Source of the DNA: Paenibacillus rubinfantis
Lineage (GTDB): Bacteria; Bacillota; Bacilli; Paenibacillales; Paenibacillaceae
Length of the DNA stretch: 64,000 nt
Reading direction: 5' to 3'
Assembly (NCBI RefSeq): GCF_001486505.1
Contig: NZ_LN909063.1
Coordinates: 472,727-536,726, forward strand
This document shows positions 27,018 through 35,335 of this stretch, piece after piece. The notes below the pieces were generated by a model. It made no database searches, was not told the origin of the DNA, and was given only the letters and a program-made list of their open reading frames with translations. A program made the position numbers and the translations under genes. The stretch's first letter is position 1. The number at the start of each line of letters is the position of its first letter.

Positions 27018-27052
27018 AAAAAAAGAAGGCAGCAGGAAATCCTGCTGCCTTC
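27018..27052 (-). terminator. Attenuator terminator in the ABC-F leader
   Basis: On the minus strand, a perfect 12-bp stem GAAGGCAGCAGG/CCTGCTGCCTTC (27052-27041 with 27036-27025) and a 4-nt loop, followed by a T7 run (27024-27018). It lies between the leader ORF (ends 27074) and the ABC-F start codon (26982), on the same strand. Transcription must read through it to express the gene. Confidence 0.85.
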
Positions 27053-27073
27053 AAAGCTCACGCGTAAGTGAGG

Positions 27074-27223
27074 TTAAGGTAGGAGCGGCATTTCGCAAAT
27101 TGGTTTGGATATCGAGTTTCCGAAAAAGGACAGACTTCTCCCGTTGTCGGCTGCTGCATGAACATTGCCAAACATTGCCATCGGCAGTTGGCTCACTCGA
27201 CTCCACGCAAATTTGCGATCCAC
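27074..27223 (-). CDS. 49-residue leader peptide upstream of the ABC-F gene
   Basis: A GTG at 27223 preceded by GGAGG (27236-27232) at 8 bases opens a 49-codon frame ending TAA at 27076-27074. The peptide begins MDRKFAWSRVSQLPMAMFG and ends CEMPLLP. It starts about 27 bases after the predicted transcription start and ends about 22 bases before the terminator hairpin. Such a layout is typical of ribosome-mediated attenuation, in which a stalled ribosome prevents the terminator from forming. Confidence 0.6.
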   Translation of the reverse strand: MDRKFAWSRVSQLPMAMFGNVHAAADNGRSLSFFGNSISKPICEMPLLP

Positions 27224-27256
27224 TCTACCCACCTCCTTCACGAAATAATTACGACA

Positions 27257-27285
27257 ATTATATGCGTTAATTTCTGGGAAATCAA
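27257..27285 (-). promoter_or_regulatory. sigA promoter of the ABC-F leader
   Basis: On the minus strand: TTGATT (27285-27280), 17-bp spacer, TATAAT (27262-27257). Transcription would begin near 27250, just before the leader ribosome site. Confidence 0.8.
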
Positions 27286-27325
27286 GTGTTGCTCTATTGA
27301 GCATACTAAAGGAACAAAAAAACAT

Positions 27326-27354
27326 TTGACGATCCATGGCGATCTGTGTAATAT
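27326..27354 (+). promoter_or_regulatory. sigA promoter of tcyABC
   Basis: TTGACG (27326-27331), 17-bp spacer, TAATAT (27349-27354). Confidence 0.75.
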
Positions 27355-27417
27355 TCAATTAAACCTAGTGATTTTATAGGGAATTAAAAACAATTAGATA
27401 GACGGGGGATGGATTCA

Positions 27418-28272
27418 ATGAAAAAATGGAGTTTACTGCTGTTGACGCTGGTGCTGACTGTACTGGTTGCAGCTTGCGGCAACAATAATTCAAATAATCA
27501 GGCGACGGGCAATGCAGGCGCTGACCAAGGAAGTGCTGGGAATGCAGCCAACGAGCAGCCGGCGGAGTCCAATTTGCTAGAATCCGTGAAAGCCAGCGGC
27601 AAGCTGCGGATTGGGACGGAAGGCACGTACGCACCGTTTACGTTCCATGATAAGGACGGCAAGCTGACCGGCTTCGACGTGGAGATCGCAGAAGAGGTTG
27701 CGAAGCGCCTGGGCGTGGAGGCTGAATTTATCGAGACGCCGTGGGACGGCATTTTTGCCGGACTGGATGCCAAGCGGTTTGACGCGGTATTCAACGAAGT
27801 GACGATCCGCGATGACCGCAAGGAGAAATACGACTTCTCGGATTCTTATATCGTATCTCGTGCGGTGCTGATCGTGCCGGAAGACAACGAGGACATCAAG
27901 GTCTTCGCGGACCTGAAAGGCAAGAAAGCCGGACAATCGCTGACTAGCAACCTGACGGATATCGCTAAGGAGAACGGGGCGGAAATCGTTGCGACGGAAG
28001 GCTTTAACCAGGCGATCGACCTGTTATTGTCCAAACGGATTGACGCGACGGTCAACGACGGTTTGTCCTTCCTGGATTTGAAGAAGCAAAGACCGGACGT
28101 GAAGCTGAAGGTCGTAGACGAAATGCCGGATGCGGCGGAGAGCGCAGCTTTGTTTAACAAAGGCAACGAAGAGCTGGTACAAGCGGTGAACGAGGCGCTG
28201 TCGGCAATGAAGTCCGACGGGACCTACTTGAAAATCTCGGAGAAATATTTCGGGGAAGACGTATCGAAATAA
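27418..28272 (+). CDS. tcyA: Cystine ABC transporter substrate-binding lipoprotein
   Basis: A 284-residue lipoprotein with a signal peptide and lipobox LVAAC (cysteine at about residue 20), a low-complexity Asn/Gly/Ala linker, then a family-3 solute-binding domain. Stretches such as RIGTEGTYAPFT, LTGFDVEIAEEVAKRLG, KYDFSDSY and the last residues GEDVSK match B. subtilis TcyA closely. It binds L-cystine outside the membrane for uptake by the two downstream proteins. ATG 27418 is preferred to ATG 27409, because GGGGGAT lies at proper distance. Confidence 0.88.
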   Translation: MKKWSLLLLTLVLTVLVAACGNNNSNNQATGNAGADQGSAGNAANEQPAESNLLESVKASGKLRIGTEGTYAPFTFHDKDGKLTGFDVEIAEEVAKRLGVEAEFIETPWDGIFAGLDAKRFDAVFNEVTIRDDRKEKYDFSDSYIVSRAVLIVPEDNEDIKVFADLKGKKAGQSLTSNLTDIAKENGAEIVATEGFNQAIDLLLSKRIDATVNDGLSFLDLKKQRPDVKLKVVDEMPDAAESAALFNKGNEELVQAVNEALSAMKSDGTYLKISEKYFGEDVSK

Positions 28273-28286
28273 GCACTTCAACTATC

Positions 28287-28312
28287 GGAGGCGGCCCGGG
28301 AGGGCCGCTTCC
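28287..28312 (+). other. Stem-loop between tcyA and tcyB
   Basis: GGAGGCGGCCC and GGGCCGCTTCC form an 11-bp stem (one G-T pair) around GGGA, without a T run. It may protect the tcyA mRNA 3' end and raise the binding protein above the membrane subunits. Confidence 0.55.
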
Positions 28313-28334
28313 TTCGGAAAAGGATGCTTGAGCG

Positions 28335-29003
28335 ATGGATGAACGCATTTGGAATATTATCGTGGACTCTTTTCTGCCCCTGCTAAAAGCGGGGGTGGCT
28401 TTTACAGTTCCATTGACCTTAATCTCATTTGCGCTGGGGCTGGCGGTGGCGGTTCTGACCGCCCTTGCGCGGTTATCGAGCATCGGGCCACTGCGGCAGC
28501 TCGCCAGATTCTACGTATGGATCATTCGCGGGACGCCGCTGCTGGTGCAGCTTTTTATTATCTTTTACGGCCTTCCGTCCATCGGGATTATTCTGGATCC
28601 GTTCCCGGCGGCGGTTATCGGTTTTACGCTCAGCGTTGGCGCGTATGGCTCGGAAATCGTGCGTGCGGCGATTCTGTCGATTCACGAAGGTCAATGGGAA
28701 GCGGCTTATTCGTTGGGCATGACCCGGCTGCAGGCGCTGCGGCGCATCATCCTGCCGCAGGCTTCGCGGGTTTCAGTGCCGCCGTTAGCCAACTCCTTTA
28801 TCAGTCTGGTTAAGGATACCTCGCTGGCCGCTACCGTGACGTATACCGAGATGTTCCGTACCGCCCAACAAATCACGTCAACGACCTATGAACCGTTGAT
28901 TGTTTATACCGAGGCAGGCCTGATTTATCTATTCTTCAGCACCATCCTATCGGCGCTGCAAAATCGACTGGAGAAGCGGCTAGACCGCTTCACCGCCCGA
29001 TAA
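28335..29003 (+). CDS. tcyB: Cystine ABC transporter permease
   Basis: A 222-residue inner-membrane permease of the polar amino acid (HAAT) family with about five helices. The coupling motif for the ATPase is EAAYSLGMTRLQALRRIILPQA (family pattern EAA...G....R..ILP), followed by SLVKDTSLAATVTYTEMF. It forms the membrane channel of the cystine importer. 62 bp downstream of tcyA, after the stem-loop; AAAAGGATG lies upstream of the ATG. Confidence 0.88.
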   Translation: MDERIWNIIVDSFLPLLKAGVAFTVPLTLISFALGLAVAVLTALARLSSIGPLRQLARFYVWIIRGTPLLVQLFIIFYGLPSIGIILDPFPAAVIGFTLSVGAYGSEIVRAAILSIHEGQWEAAYSLGMTRLQALRRIILPQASRVSVPPLANSFISLVKDTSLAATVTYTEMFRTAQQITSTTYEPLIVYTEAGLIYLFFSTILSALQNRLEKRLDRFTAR

Positions 29004-29018
29004 GGAGGATTGGCATTC

Positions 29019-29774
29019 ATGATACGAGTTCACAATCTGCATAAATCGTTTGGCACACAAGAAGTGTTAAAAGGGGTGGATCTTGAGGTTGAGCAAGGCC
29101 GAGTGATGGTGATCATCGGGCCTTCCGGCTCGGGGAAGACCACCCTGCTGCGCTGCTTAAACTTGCTGGAGACCCCAACGAGTGGAACGCTCCGGATTCG
29201 CGATGTTCAGCTGGAATTTAGGGATGGGCGAAAGCCGAAGCCAAGCGAAGTGCTGGCTCTGCGCAAAAAGACCGGTATGGTGTTTCAGGCGTATTATTTA
29301 TTCCCGCATATGACGGCGCTTCAGAACGTGATGGAAGCCCAGGTCCAGGTGTTGAAAAAGAGCAAGACCGACGCGCGACAAATTGCTTTGGAGCTGTTGA
29401 ATAAGGTGGGGCTTGGCGACCGGGCCGATTTCTATCCGCATCAGCTGTCAGGCGGGCAACAACAGCGGGTCGGGATTGCGCGGGCCATGGCCATGAGCCC
29501 GGACGTGTTGCTCTTTGACGAGCCCACCTCGGCGCTGGATCCCGAGTTGGTCGGCGAGGTGCTGAAGGTGATGAAGGAGATCGCCCTCGAGGGGCGGACG
29601 ATGGTTGTCGTTACCCATGAGATGAAGTTCGCGGCCGAGGTGGCCGATCGGGTGGTGCTTATGGACGAAGGGAAGATCATCGAATCAGGGACGCCGGACC
29701 AGGTGCTGAATCATCCGTCCAGCGAGCGGGCCCGGTCGTTCCTGAACCGGATTACGCAACGGGAAATCGAATAA
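29019..29774 (+). CDS. tcyC: Cystine ABC transporter ATP-binding protein
   Basis: A 251-residue ATPase: Walker [11 protein letters not shown]-loop [12 protein letters not shown], signature LSGGQQQR, Walker [14 protein letters not shown]-loop VTHEM. It powers uptake by TcyAB. The start is ATG 29019 with GGAGG ten bases upstream. A TTG at 29010 would overlap the ribosome site. Confidence 0.9.
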   Translation: MIRVHNLHKSFGTQEVLKGVDLEVEQGRVMVIIGPSGSGKTTLLRCLNLLETPTSGTLRIRDVQLEFRDGRKPKPSEVLALRKKTGMVFQAYYLFPHMTALQNVMEAQVQVLKKSKTDARQIALELLNKVGLGDRADFYPHQLSGGQQQRVGIARAMAMSPDVLLFDEPTSALDPELVGEVLKVMKEIALEGRTMVVVTHEMKFAAEVADRVVLMDEGKIIESGTPDQVLNHPSSERARSFLNRITQREIE

Positions 29775-29777
29775 ATC

Positions 29778-29815
29778 AAGAGGGGCCGGAGTTCACAAGA
29801 ACTCCGGCCCCTCTT
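29778..29815. terminator. Bidirectional hairpin between tcyC and the DUF4097 gene
   Basis: Perfect 17-bp stem AAGAGGGGCCGGAGTTC with loop ACAA. T tracts are short on both sides, but the stem is very stable. Confidence 0.75.
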
Positions 29816-29821
29816 ATGGTA

Positions 29822-30772
29822 TTAGCGAATGCGAATGTTACCGGAAGTCGCCCGGACCTTGATCAGATCCTGCGTTTGTCGCGGCGAATCCGGCGCGGTA
29901 GTGCTTCCGCTAGCCGTATGCAGGTCATAGTAACCCTTGAACTCGGCATCGGTCGACAACGTTGCATTGCCGGAGCCTACGTAAATGTCCAGGTTATCAG
30001 AGCGTTGATCGGCCAAGGTAATATTCCCTGAGGTGGACTTAAAGCTTCCGTCGCCCGTAAACTGTTCAAACCGGATATTCCCGGAGCTAACCATAGCTTG
30101 GACGGTCCCTTTGACCTGTTTGGCGGTGATGTTGCCGGAGGTCGATTTCGCGATCAAGTCGCCTTGTAGCGTATTGATGCGGATGCCGCCTGAAGTCAGC
30201 TGGATCTCCGTATTCCCCTGAATATTCTCGGCCGTAATATTTCCAGACGTAGAAGTTAATTTTAATTGTTCCGCGCTGGCATTCTCCACACGAAGATTCC
30301 CTGAGTCGATGGCCAAATCGATATCTCCGGCACGAAGACCGCGGAACGTCCCGTTGCTGGAACTGGACTTGTAAGCGATGCGGTTCAGTGCCCCCTTGTC
30401 GCTAAGTGCGACAGTGATTTGCTGCTTGGTGGACTGAAAGCTCACCGAGAAGAAGGACCAATCGAACTCCTCCTGCAGGTCCAGCGTTAGCGTATCTCCC
30501 GACATCTTCGTCGCTTTCAGCGTGTCGATCGTTTTCCGATTCATTTTCCCGTTGATTTCCACGTAGTTCGTCCCATCCGGACTGTCGATCAATTCCAGTT
30601 CAACGTCATAGTTGCTGTCAACGAGCAGTTGCTTCAAGGCGCCTTGCTCAAACGTCCATTTCTGCTGATGGGCGGGCAACTGATCGCCGAAATCATAATG
30701 CTGGTAGGCCATGCCGGCGAACCCCGCCAATATTAGCAGGATCCCAATAAACGACCATTTTTTCGTATTCAT
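29822..30772 (-). CDS. DUF4097 beta-repeat membrane-anchored protein
   Basis: A 316-residue protein with one N-terminal membrane segment (about 7-24) and an extracytoplasmic domain (DUF4097). The second half contains repeated TSGNI-type beta strands (TSTSGNITAENI, KSTSGNITAKQV, KSTSGNITLADQ, RATSGNIRI), likely a beta-helix. DUF4097 proteins commonly accompany PadR and HAAS genes in envelope-stress or self-tuning operons, as here. Molecular role unknown. It overlaps the HAAS gene by 4 bp. Confidence 0.8.
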   Translation of the reverse strand: MNTKKWSFIGILLILAGFAGMAYQHYDFGDQLPAHQQKWTFEQGALKQLLVDSNYDVELELIDSPDGTNYVEINGKMNRKTIDTLKATKMSGDTLTLDLQEEFDWSFFSVSFQSTKQQITVALSDKGALNRIAYKSSSSNGTFRGLRAGDIDLAIDSGNLRVENASAEQLKLTSTSGNITAENIQGNTEIQLTSGGIRINTLQGDLIAKSTSGNITAKQVKGTVQAMVSSGNIRFEQFTGDGSFKSTSGNITLADQRSDNLDIYVGSGNATLSTDAEFKGYYDLHTASGSTTAPDSPRQTQDLIKVRATSGNIRIR

Positions 30773-31404
30773 GCTTGGTGACCCCCTTTTGCCATCCGGA
30801 CATTCCAGCGCAAGTAAGCAACGCTCAGCCGGAGCATTCCTTTATATGCATATCGCGTGACGACGGCGAGCAGAATGCCCATTCCGACGGCAGCAACCGA
30901 AGCGAATATCTTTGCCGTGAAAATTTCCCCATGCCACAAATACTCCAGACCAAGGAGCAGGGGACTTAGGATTCCGGCGGCAGCACTAACAGCTAGGCTG
31001 AAGACAACCGACCAGAGGGAGATCAACGGCGGGATGATGACAATGTTAAGAAAGAACAGGCCGATGTAAACCATCACGCTGGCAAAACTGTTGCGCCGTC
31101 GCATGTCGCCTTCGCTCCCGTAAACTCCTGCAGCAGCAGAGGGGGCCGGAGCGTCCGGCACCGGAGCGGGCTCCGCGCCGCCAAACCAGTACACATGCTC
31201 CCGAGGCACATAGCGGTTACCGATCGCCTCCTTGGCCAGCTCCGCCGGATCGCCCAGCTCCAGAACGATATCTTCCTCCGTTCGTCCGCTCTCCAGCCCA
31301 AATGCGAAGTGGGCTTCATAATCCTCAAGCAATTCGTTTTGCTCCTCCGGTGGGAGAACCGACAAATGGGCCCGGAGATTCGCCAAAAACTCGCTTTTAT
31401 TCAT
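30769..31404 (-). CDS. HAAS-domain (DUF1700) membrane protein
   Basis: A 211-residue protein. The N-terminal HAAS domain (MNKSEFLANLRAHLSVLPPEE through LGDPAELAKEA, about 1-60) is cytoplasmic; a Pro/Ala linker and about three membrane helices follow. HAAS domains pair with PadR regulators and may relay a membrane signal to them. The ATG at 31404 overlaps the PadR stop (ATGA), fixing the start; upstream in-frame codons lie inside padR. Confidence 0.82.
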   Translation of the reverse strand: MNKSEFLANLRAHLSVLPPEEQNELLEDYEAHFAFGLESGRTEEDIVLELGDPAELAKEAIGNRYVPREHVYWFGGAEPAPVPDAPAPSAAAGVYGSEGDMRRRNSFASVMVYIGLFFLNIVIIPPLISLWSVVFSLAVSAAAGILSPLLLGLEYLWHGEIFTAKIFASVAAVGMGILLAVVTRYAYKGMLRLSVAYLRWNVRMAKGGHQA

Positions 31405-31727
31405 AAACGGCTTCCTTTCTCGATTAATGTCGAAACATTGTGCACGAACTGCTTCCACTCAACGACAAGTTTCTGGGTGTACGCTTCGCCTTCGGGTGTT
31501 AATTTGTAGTATTTGCGCGGGGGACCGCCCGTGGATTCCTGCAGGTAGGTCGTGCAATAACCTTCGTTGACCAGTCGGCGCAGCAGGGGATACAGGGCCC
31601 CTTCGGCCACCTCGATGTGCTTCGATACCGACTGAGCCAGCTCGTAGCCGTAGCGGTCGCGGCCTTGGATCAACACCAGCACGCATAGCTCCAAGGCGCC
31701 TTTTTTAAACTGGATGCTGATATCCAA
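31401..31727 (-). CDS. PadR-family transcriptional regulator
   Basis: A 108-residue PadR winged helix: LELCVLVLIQGRDRYGYELAQS, EGALYPLLRRLVNEGYC, and the wing RKYYKLTPEGEAY. A short C-terminal dimer helix follows. It leads a three-gene operon (PadR-HAAS-DUF4097), all coupled by ATGA overlaps, and probably autoregulates it. Confidence 0.87.
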   Translation of the reverse strand: MDISIQFKKGALELCVLVLIQGRDRYGYELAQSVSKHIEVAEGALYPLLRRLVNEGYCTTYLQESTGGPPRKYYKLTPEGEAYTQKLVVEWKQFVHNVSTLIEKGSRL

Positions 31728-31770
31728 ACATGCTTCGCCTCGTTTCTTCTGGAATGGGGTACATTCTCAC

Positions 31771-31823
31771 TAGTACTGAACATTAATTAGTATCAATGAA
31801 AGCATCATATCACACAGTACTGA
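31771..31823 (-). promoter_or_regulatory. Candidate PadR operator repeats
   Basis: TAGTACTGA (31771-31779), TAGTATCAA (31788-31796) and CAGTACTGA (31815-31823) are similar elements, two containing the palindrome AGTACT. They lie just upstream of padR around a possible minus-strand -10 (TGATACTAAT). Assigned to PadR only by position. Confidence 0.35.
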
Positions 31824-31918
31824 TCAAAGCAAGGTAGTGAATGAAAAAAGGCATCTGTTCCAGCTTGCTTCCTCGGGTTTAAGGAAAAAGGTTGGACAGA
31901 TGCGCTTAAATAACTTGC

Positions 31919-33487
31919 TCAACTTGGCGCTTGCTCGGGTTGGCGACGAAGACGAGGAAGCGACTCGGTGGCCGGTCCTTCGATCACTTCGCCCTTGTAA
32001 TCGAATCTGGACCCGTGGCATGGGCAGTCCCACGAGCGCTCGGCTTCGTTCCATTTGACCTCACAGCCCATATGGGTGCAGGTCGTATCCACCAGATAGA
32101 GCAGGCCGTCCTCGTCGCGGTAAGCTCCGGCGCGTTTGCCTTGGTGCTTCACCACACCACCTTGGCCGGGGACCAGATCCTCCGGTTTTAGATGGACGAG
32201 TTCAATTTTGCCGGTCACGAACTCCTTAGCTACGTCCGCGTTCTGCGTCACGAAATGCTTGATCGAAGGGTCCGCTTTAAACCGGGAAGGCGTAAACAGC
32301 TCGGTATAGCGGTTTTCCTTCTCCAGGATGAGATCGCGGATCATCATCGCGGACAACGCGCTGGTCGTCATCCCCCACTTGTAGAACCCTGTAGCAAGGT
32401 AGATATTCGGATGGTTTGACGTAATCCGGCCGATATAAGGAACTCCGTCGAGGGTGACTAGGTCCTGGGCCGACCAGCGGAACGGAATCGATCGGATCCC
32501 CAGCACGTTCCGTCCGAATTTCTCCAGGGTTTCGTAAGACTGAATTGTGCAGTCGTTTTTGCCGGTTTTATGCGACTCGCCGCCGACAAGGACCACCTGT
32601 TTCCCGTTCAGTTCTGCCGAACGGAGAGAGCGCGTTGGGGAACCGCTGTTAATATACATCCCTCCGGGGTATTCCTTCTCCGGCTCGATCGCAACGACAT
32701 ACGAACGTTCGGCATGCAGCCGGGTGAAAAACAATCCCCTTCCGTCAAAAAACGGATAATGGGAGGCGGATACCGCGTGGCGGCATACGATATGGCGGCC
32801 ATCTTCCGTGGTTAGGCGAAGCCGTCCGTCCGGCTCCGGTTCGGCGGCATCCTGCAGCGTCGTTTTCTCGTAGGCGGCGCCTCCGTGAGATGTAACATAG
32901 GCCAGCAATTCGGTCACGAAGTGAAGCGGGTGGAATTGGGCCTGATTTTTCATCAAAATGGCTCCTTTGGCTTGCAGCGGCAAATCGAGGGAGTCCCGCC
33001 ACTCCGCAGGAAGCCCCAATCGCTCATAAGCTCGCCACTCGGCCTCCAGCTTGTGGAGTTGCTCATCCGAATCGGCATACAGATAAGCATCCTCCGGTTG
33101 GAACTGGCACTCGATTTTGCGTTCCTTTACCGTCTCAGCGATCCAACGCAGCGCTTCTTCATTGGCTTCAAAATATAACTTTGCGCCTTCCTCGCCAAAA
33201 TGGTTCATCAGCTTGTCGTAAATCAGCCCATGTTGAGCGGTGATTTTAGCCGTCGTATACCCGGTCGTGCCGTCCAAGATGGTACCCGCCTCCAGGATCG
33301 TGACCTTCACTCCGGCTTGCGCCAACAAATAAGCGGTGGTGATTCCGGTAATCCCGGCGCCCACCACGGCGACTTCTGTCTCCATGTCCTCGTTCAACTT
33401 GCCAAAGTTCGGCAACGATGTCGTTTGACGCCACATCGATTCCGGAAACCTTGGAAGTCCGCCGGACATAAAGGGGTTGTCCTCCAT
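31919..33487 (-). CDS. yhfW: YhfW-like FAD oxidoreductase with C-terminal Rieske domain
   Basis: A 522-residue fusion. Residues about 35-400 form a DadA-type FAD-dependent amine/amino acid oxidase domain (VAVVGAGITGITTAYLLA). Residues about 420-510 form a Rieske [2Fe-2S] domain with ligand motifs C-T-H (CTHMGC) and C-P-C-H (CPCHGSRFDY). B. subtilis YhfW has the same architecture; its substrate is unknown. ATG 33487 follows AGGAGGAAGCCTAAA. No signal peptide, so it is likely cytoplasmic. Divergent from the first ger operon. Confidence 0.85.
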   Translation of the reverse strand: MEDNPFMSGGLPRFPESMWRQTTSLPNFGKLNEDMETEVAVVGAGITGITTAYLLAQAGVKVTILEAGTILDGTTGYTTAKITAQHGLIYDKLMNHFGEEGAKLYFEANEEALRWIAETVKERKIECQFQPEDAYLYADSDEQLHKLEAEWRAYERLGLPAEWRDSLDLPLQAKGAILMKNQAQFHPLHFVTELLAYVTSHGGAAYEKTTLQDAAEPEPDGRLRLTTEDGRHIVCRHAVSASHYPFFDGRGLFFTRLHAERSYVVAIEPEKEYPGGMYINSGSPTRSLRSAELNGKQVVLVGGESHKTGKNDCTIQSYETLEKFGRNVLGIRSIPFRWSAQDLVTLDGVPYIGRITSNHPNIYLATGFYKWGMTTSALSAMMIRDLILEKENRYTELFTPSRFKADPSIKHFVTQNADVAKEFVTGKIELVHLKPEDLVPGQGGVVKHQGKRAGAYRDEDGLLYLVDTTCTHMGCEVKWNEAERSWDCPCHGSRFDYKGEVIEGPATESLPRLRRQPEQAPS

Positions 33488-33608
33488 TTTAGGCTTCCTC
33501 CTGTCCTATTTTTTTCCTTAAACTAGGGAGCCGTGTCAGATACATTATTTCCCGCTCCAGACCAGAAAAACCACAAGATTGTCGTTTGCGGTGATGTCGA
33601 TTCATGTC

Positions 33609-33638
33609 GCATGAAAAAGGCAAGAAAAGCAAATAATG
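33609..33638 (+). promoter_or_regulatory. Weak sigG-like promoter of the first ger operon
   Basis: GCATG (33609-33613) matches GHATR fully; 18-bp spacer; AATAATG (33632-33638) matches CATWHTA at 5 of 7. It is 33 bases before the chosen gerA start. Confidence 0.35.
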
Positions 33639-33670
33639 GGGACAAGAACTGCAGAACAGGAGTTGCTGAC

Positions 33671-35335
33671 ATGCTGCGCCAATCATCCCGAGGCCGCTCT
33701 GACCGGCAGAAGAAGAGCAATGGACAACCACAGATGACTGGCGATTTGCAGCAAATGCTGGAGCGCATCGTCGCGGAATCCGGTCATAGTCCCGATATCG
33801 TGATTCGCCATCTCAAACTCGGCGGCCCCGTTCCGGCTCCCGTCAAGGCGGCGATCGTTTACCTGAATGCGCTCAGCAACCAGCAAATGATCAATAATTT
33901 CGTCATTAAGCCCTTAATCGGGCTGGATCCCGATAAGGTCAACAAGTATCCTCCCGACCGCCTGATGAAATATATCCTCGAGGATGCCTTAAGCCTGGGA
34001 GAGACCTCCGTCGTGAAGGAATGGAACGATATCATGATGGCGGTTCTATCGGGGGACACCGTGCTGCTAGTCGAGGGCAGCGACCAAGGGATCGTCTCCG
34101 GTACAGCGGGCGGGGAATGGAGGGCGGTCAACGAGCCAACCTCGCAATTGGTGGTGCGCGGGCCCAAAGACAGCTTCGTGGAATCGATCGCGACCAACAT
34201 CTCGCTGATTCGGCGGCGCATTAAATCCCCCGATCTATGGCTGGAATCGATGAAAATCGGCTCTGTGACCCACACCCATGTCGCGATGATGTATATGAAA
34301 GGCAGTGCGGATCCGGAACTGGTAGCGGAGATCCGCCGCCGACTCAAAGGGATCCAAATCGACGGCGTTTTGGAGTCCGCCTATATCGAGGAGTTTATTC
34401 AGGACAAGACGATTACCCCTTTTCCAACAGTCTATAATACGGAACGGCCCGATGTGGCCGCCGGGAACCTGCTGGAAGGGCGAGTGGTGGTCCTCGTTGA
34501 CGGTACGCCGTACACGCTGATTCTGCCGACGGTATTTGCCCAATTCTTGCAATCGCCGGAGGATTACGCCCAACGCTTTGACATCAGCATTCTGATGCGC
34601 ATCATCCGTTATATCTGCTTTGTCATCTTGCTGTTGGGTCCGGCGGTCTATGTGGCACTGACCACCTTCCATTATGAAATGATTCCCACGCTGCTGTTGG
34701 TCAGCTTAATGGCGCAGCGCGAGGGGGTACCGTTTCCTGCGTTTGTGGAGGCTATAATTATGGAGGTTGTTTTTGAGATTTTACGCGAGGCAGGGGTGCG
34801 AATGCCGCGGGCGATCGGTCAAACCGTCTCGATCGTTGGCGCGTTGATCCTGGGGCAGGCGGTTGTCGAAGCGGGGATCATCACGCCGATCATGGTCATC
34901 GTTGTGGCGCTGACGGGAATCGCGAGCTTTGCCTTACCCTCGTATAACCTATCGATCGCCGGCAGGTTGTTTCGATTCTACTTTTTGTTTCTAGCCGGGT
35001 TGTTTGGCTTTTATGGGATCACGCTGGGGTTGATCATGTTGATTGCGCATATGAACAGTATTCGTTCCTTTGGTGTTCCTTATCTGTCCCCGTTTAGCCC
35101 GTTCGTGCCACAGGCTCAAAAGGATGCGATCCTGCGGTTACCGATCTGGATGCACGGCTGGAAACCGCTGATGTCCTCAAGCCAACGGGATATGAGGAAA
35201 ACAGGGGAAATCGAACCGATGGGTGCCGGTCCATCGGCACAGGGGCAGTCCGTCGAGGGGCAGGAGGGCCAAGAGCAAAGCGGCGGGGGCAAATCCGGTC
35301 AGGGAAAGAAGGCGGAACCCAATGAAGAAAGTTAA
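33671..35335 (+). CDS. GerA-family spore germination receptor, A subunit (operon 1)
   Basis: A 554-residue germinant-receptor A subunit. The N-terminal hydrophilic domain (about 1-290, including LLVEGSDQG and EGRVVVLVDGTP) is followed by four to five membrane helices with the family stretch REGVPFPAFVEAIIMEVVFEILREAG, then a Gly/Gln-rich hydrophilic tail (about 500-554). With B and C subunits it sits in the spore inner membrane and responds to nutrients. The ATG at 33671 is chosen because AGGAG lies 8 bases upstream. In-frame codons further upstream lack ribosome sites. Confidence 0.88.
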   Translation: MLRQSSRGRSDRQKKSNGQPQMTGDLQQMLERIVAESGHSPDIVIRHLKLGGPVPAPVKAAIVYLNALSNQQMINNFVIKPLIGLDPDKVNKYPPDRLMKYILEDALSLGETSVVKEWNDIMMAVLSGDTVLLVEGSDQGIVSGTAGGEWRAVNEPTSQLVVRGPKDSFVESIATNISLIRRRIKSPDLWLESMKIGSVTHTHVAMMYMKGSADPELVAEIRRRLKGIQIDGVLESAYIEEFIQDKTITPFPTVYNTERPDVAAGNLLEGRVVVLVDGTPYTLILPTVFAQFLQSPEDYAQRFDISILMRIIRYICFVILLLGPAVYVALTTFHYEMIPTLLLVSLMAQREGVPFPAFVEAIIMEVVFEILREAGVRMPRAIGQTVSIVGALILGQAVVEAGIITPIMVIVVALTGIASFALPSYNLSIAGRLFRFYFLFLAGLFGFYGITLGLIMLIAHMNSIRSFGVPYLSPFSPFVPQAQKDAILRLPIWMHGWKPLMSSSQRDMRKTGEIEPMGAGPSAQGQSVEGQEGQEQSGGGKSGQGKKAEPNEES

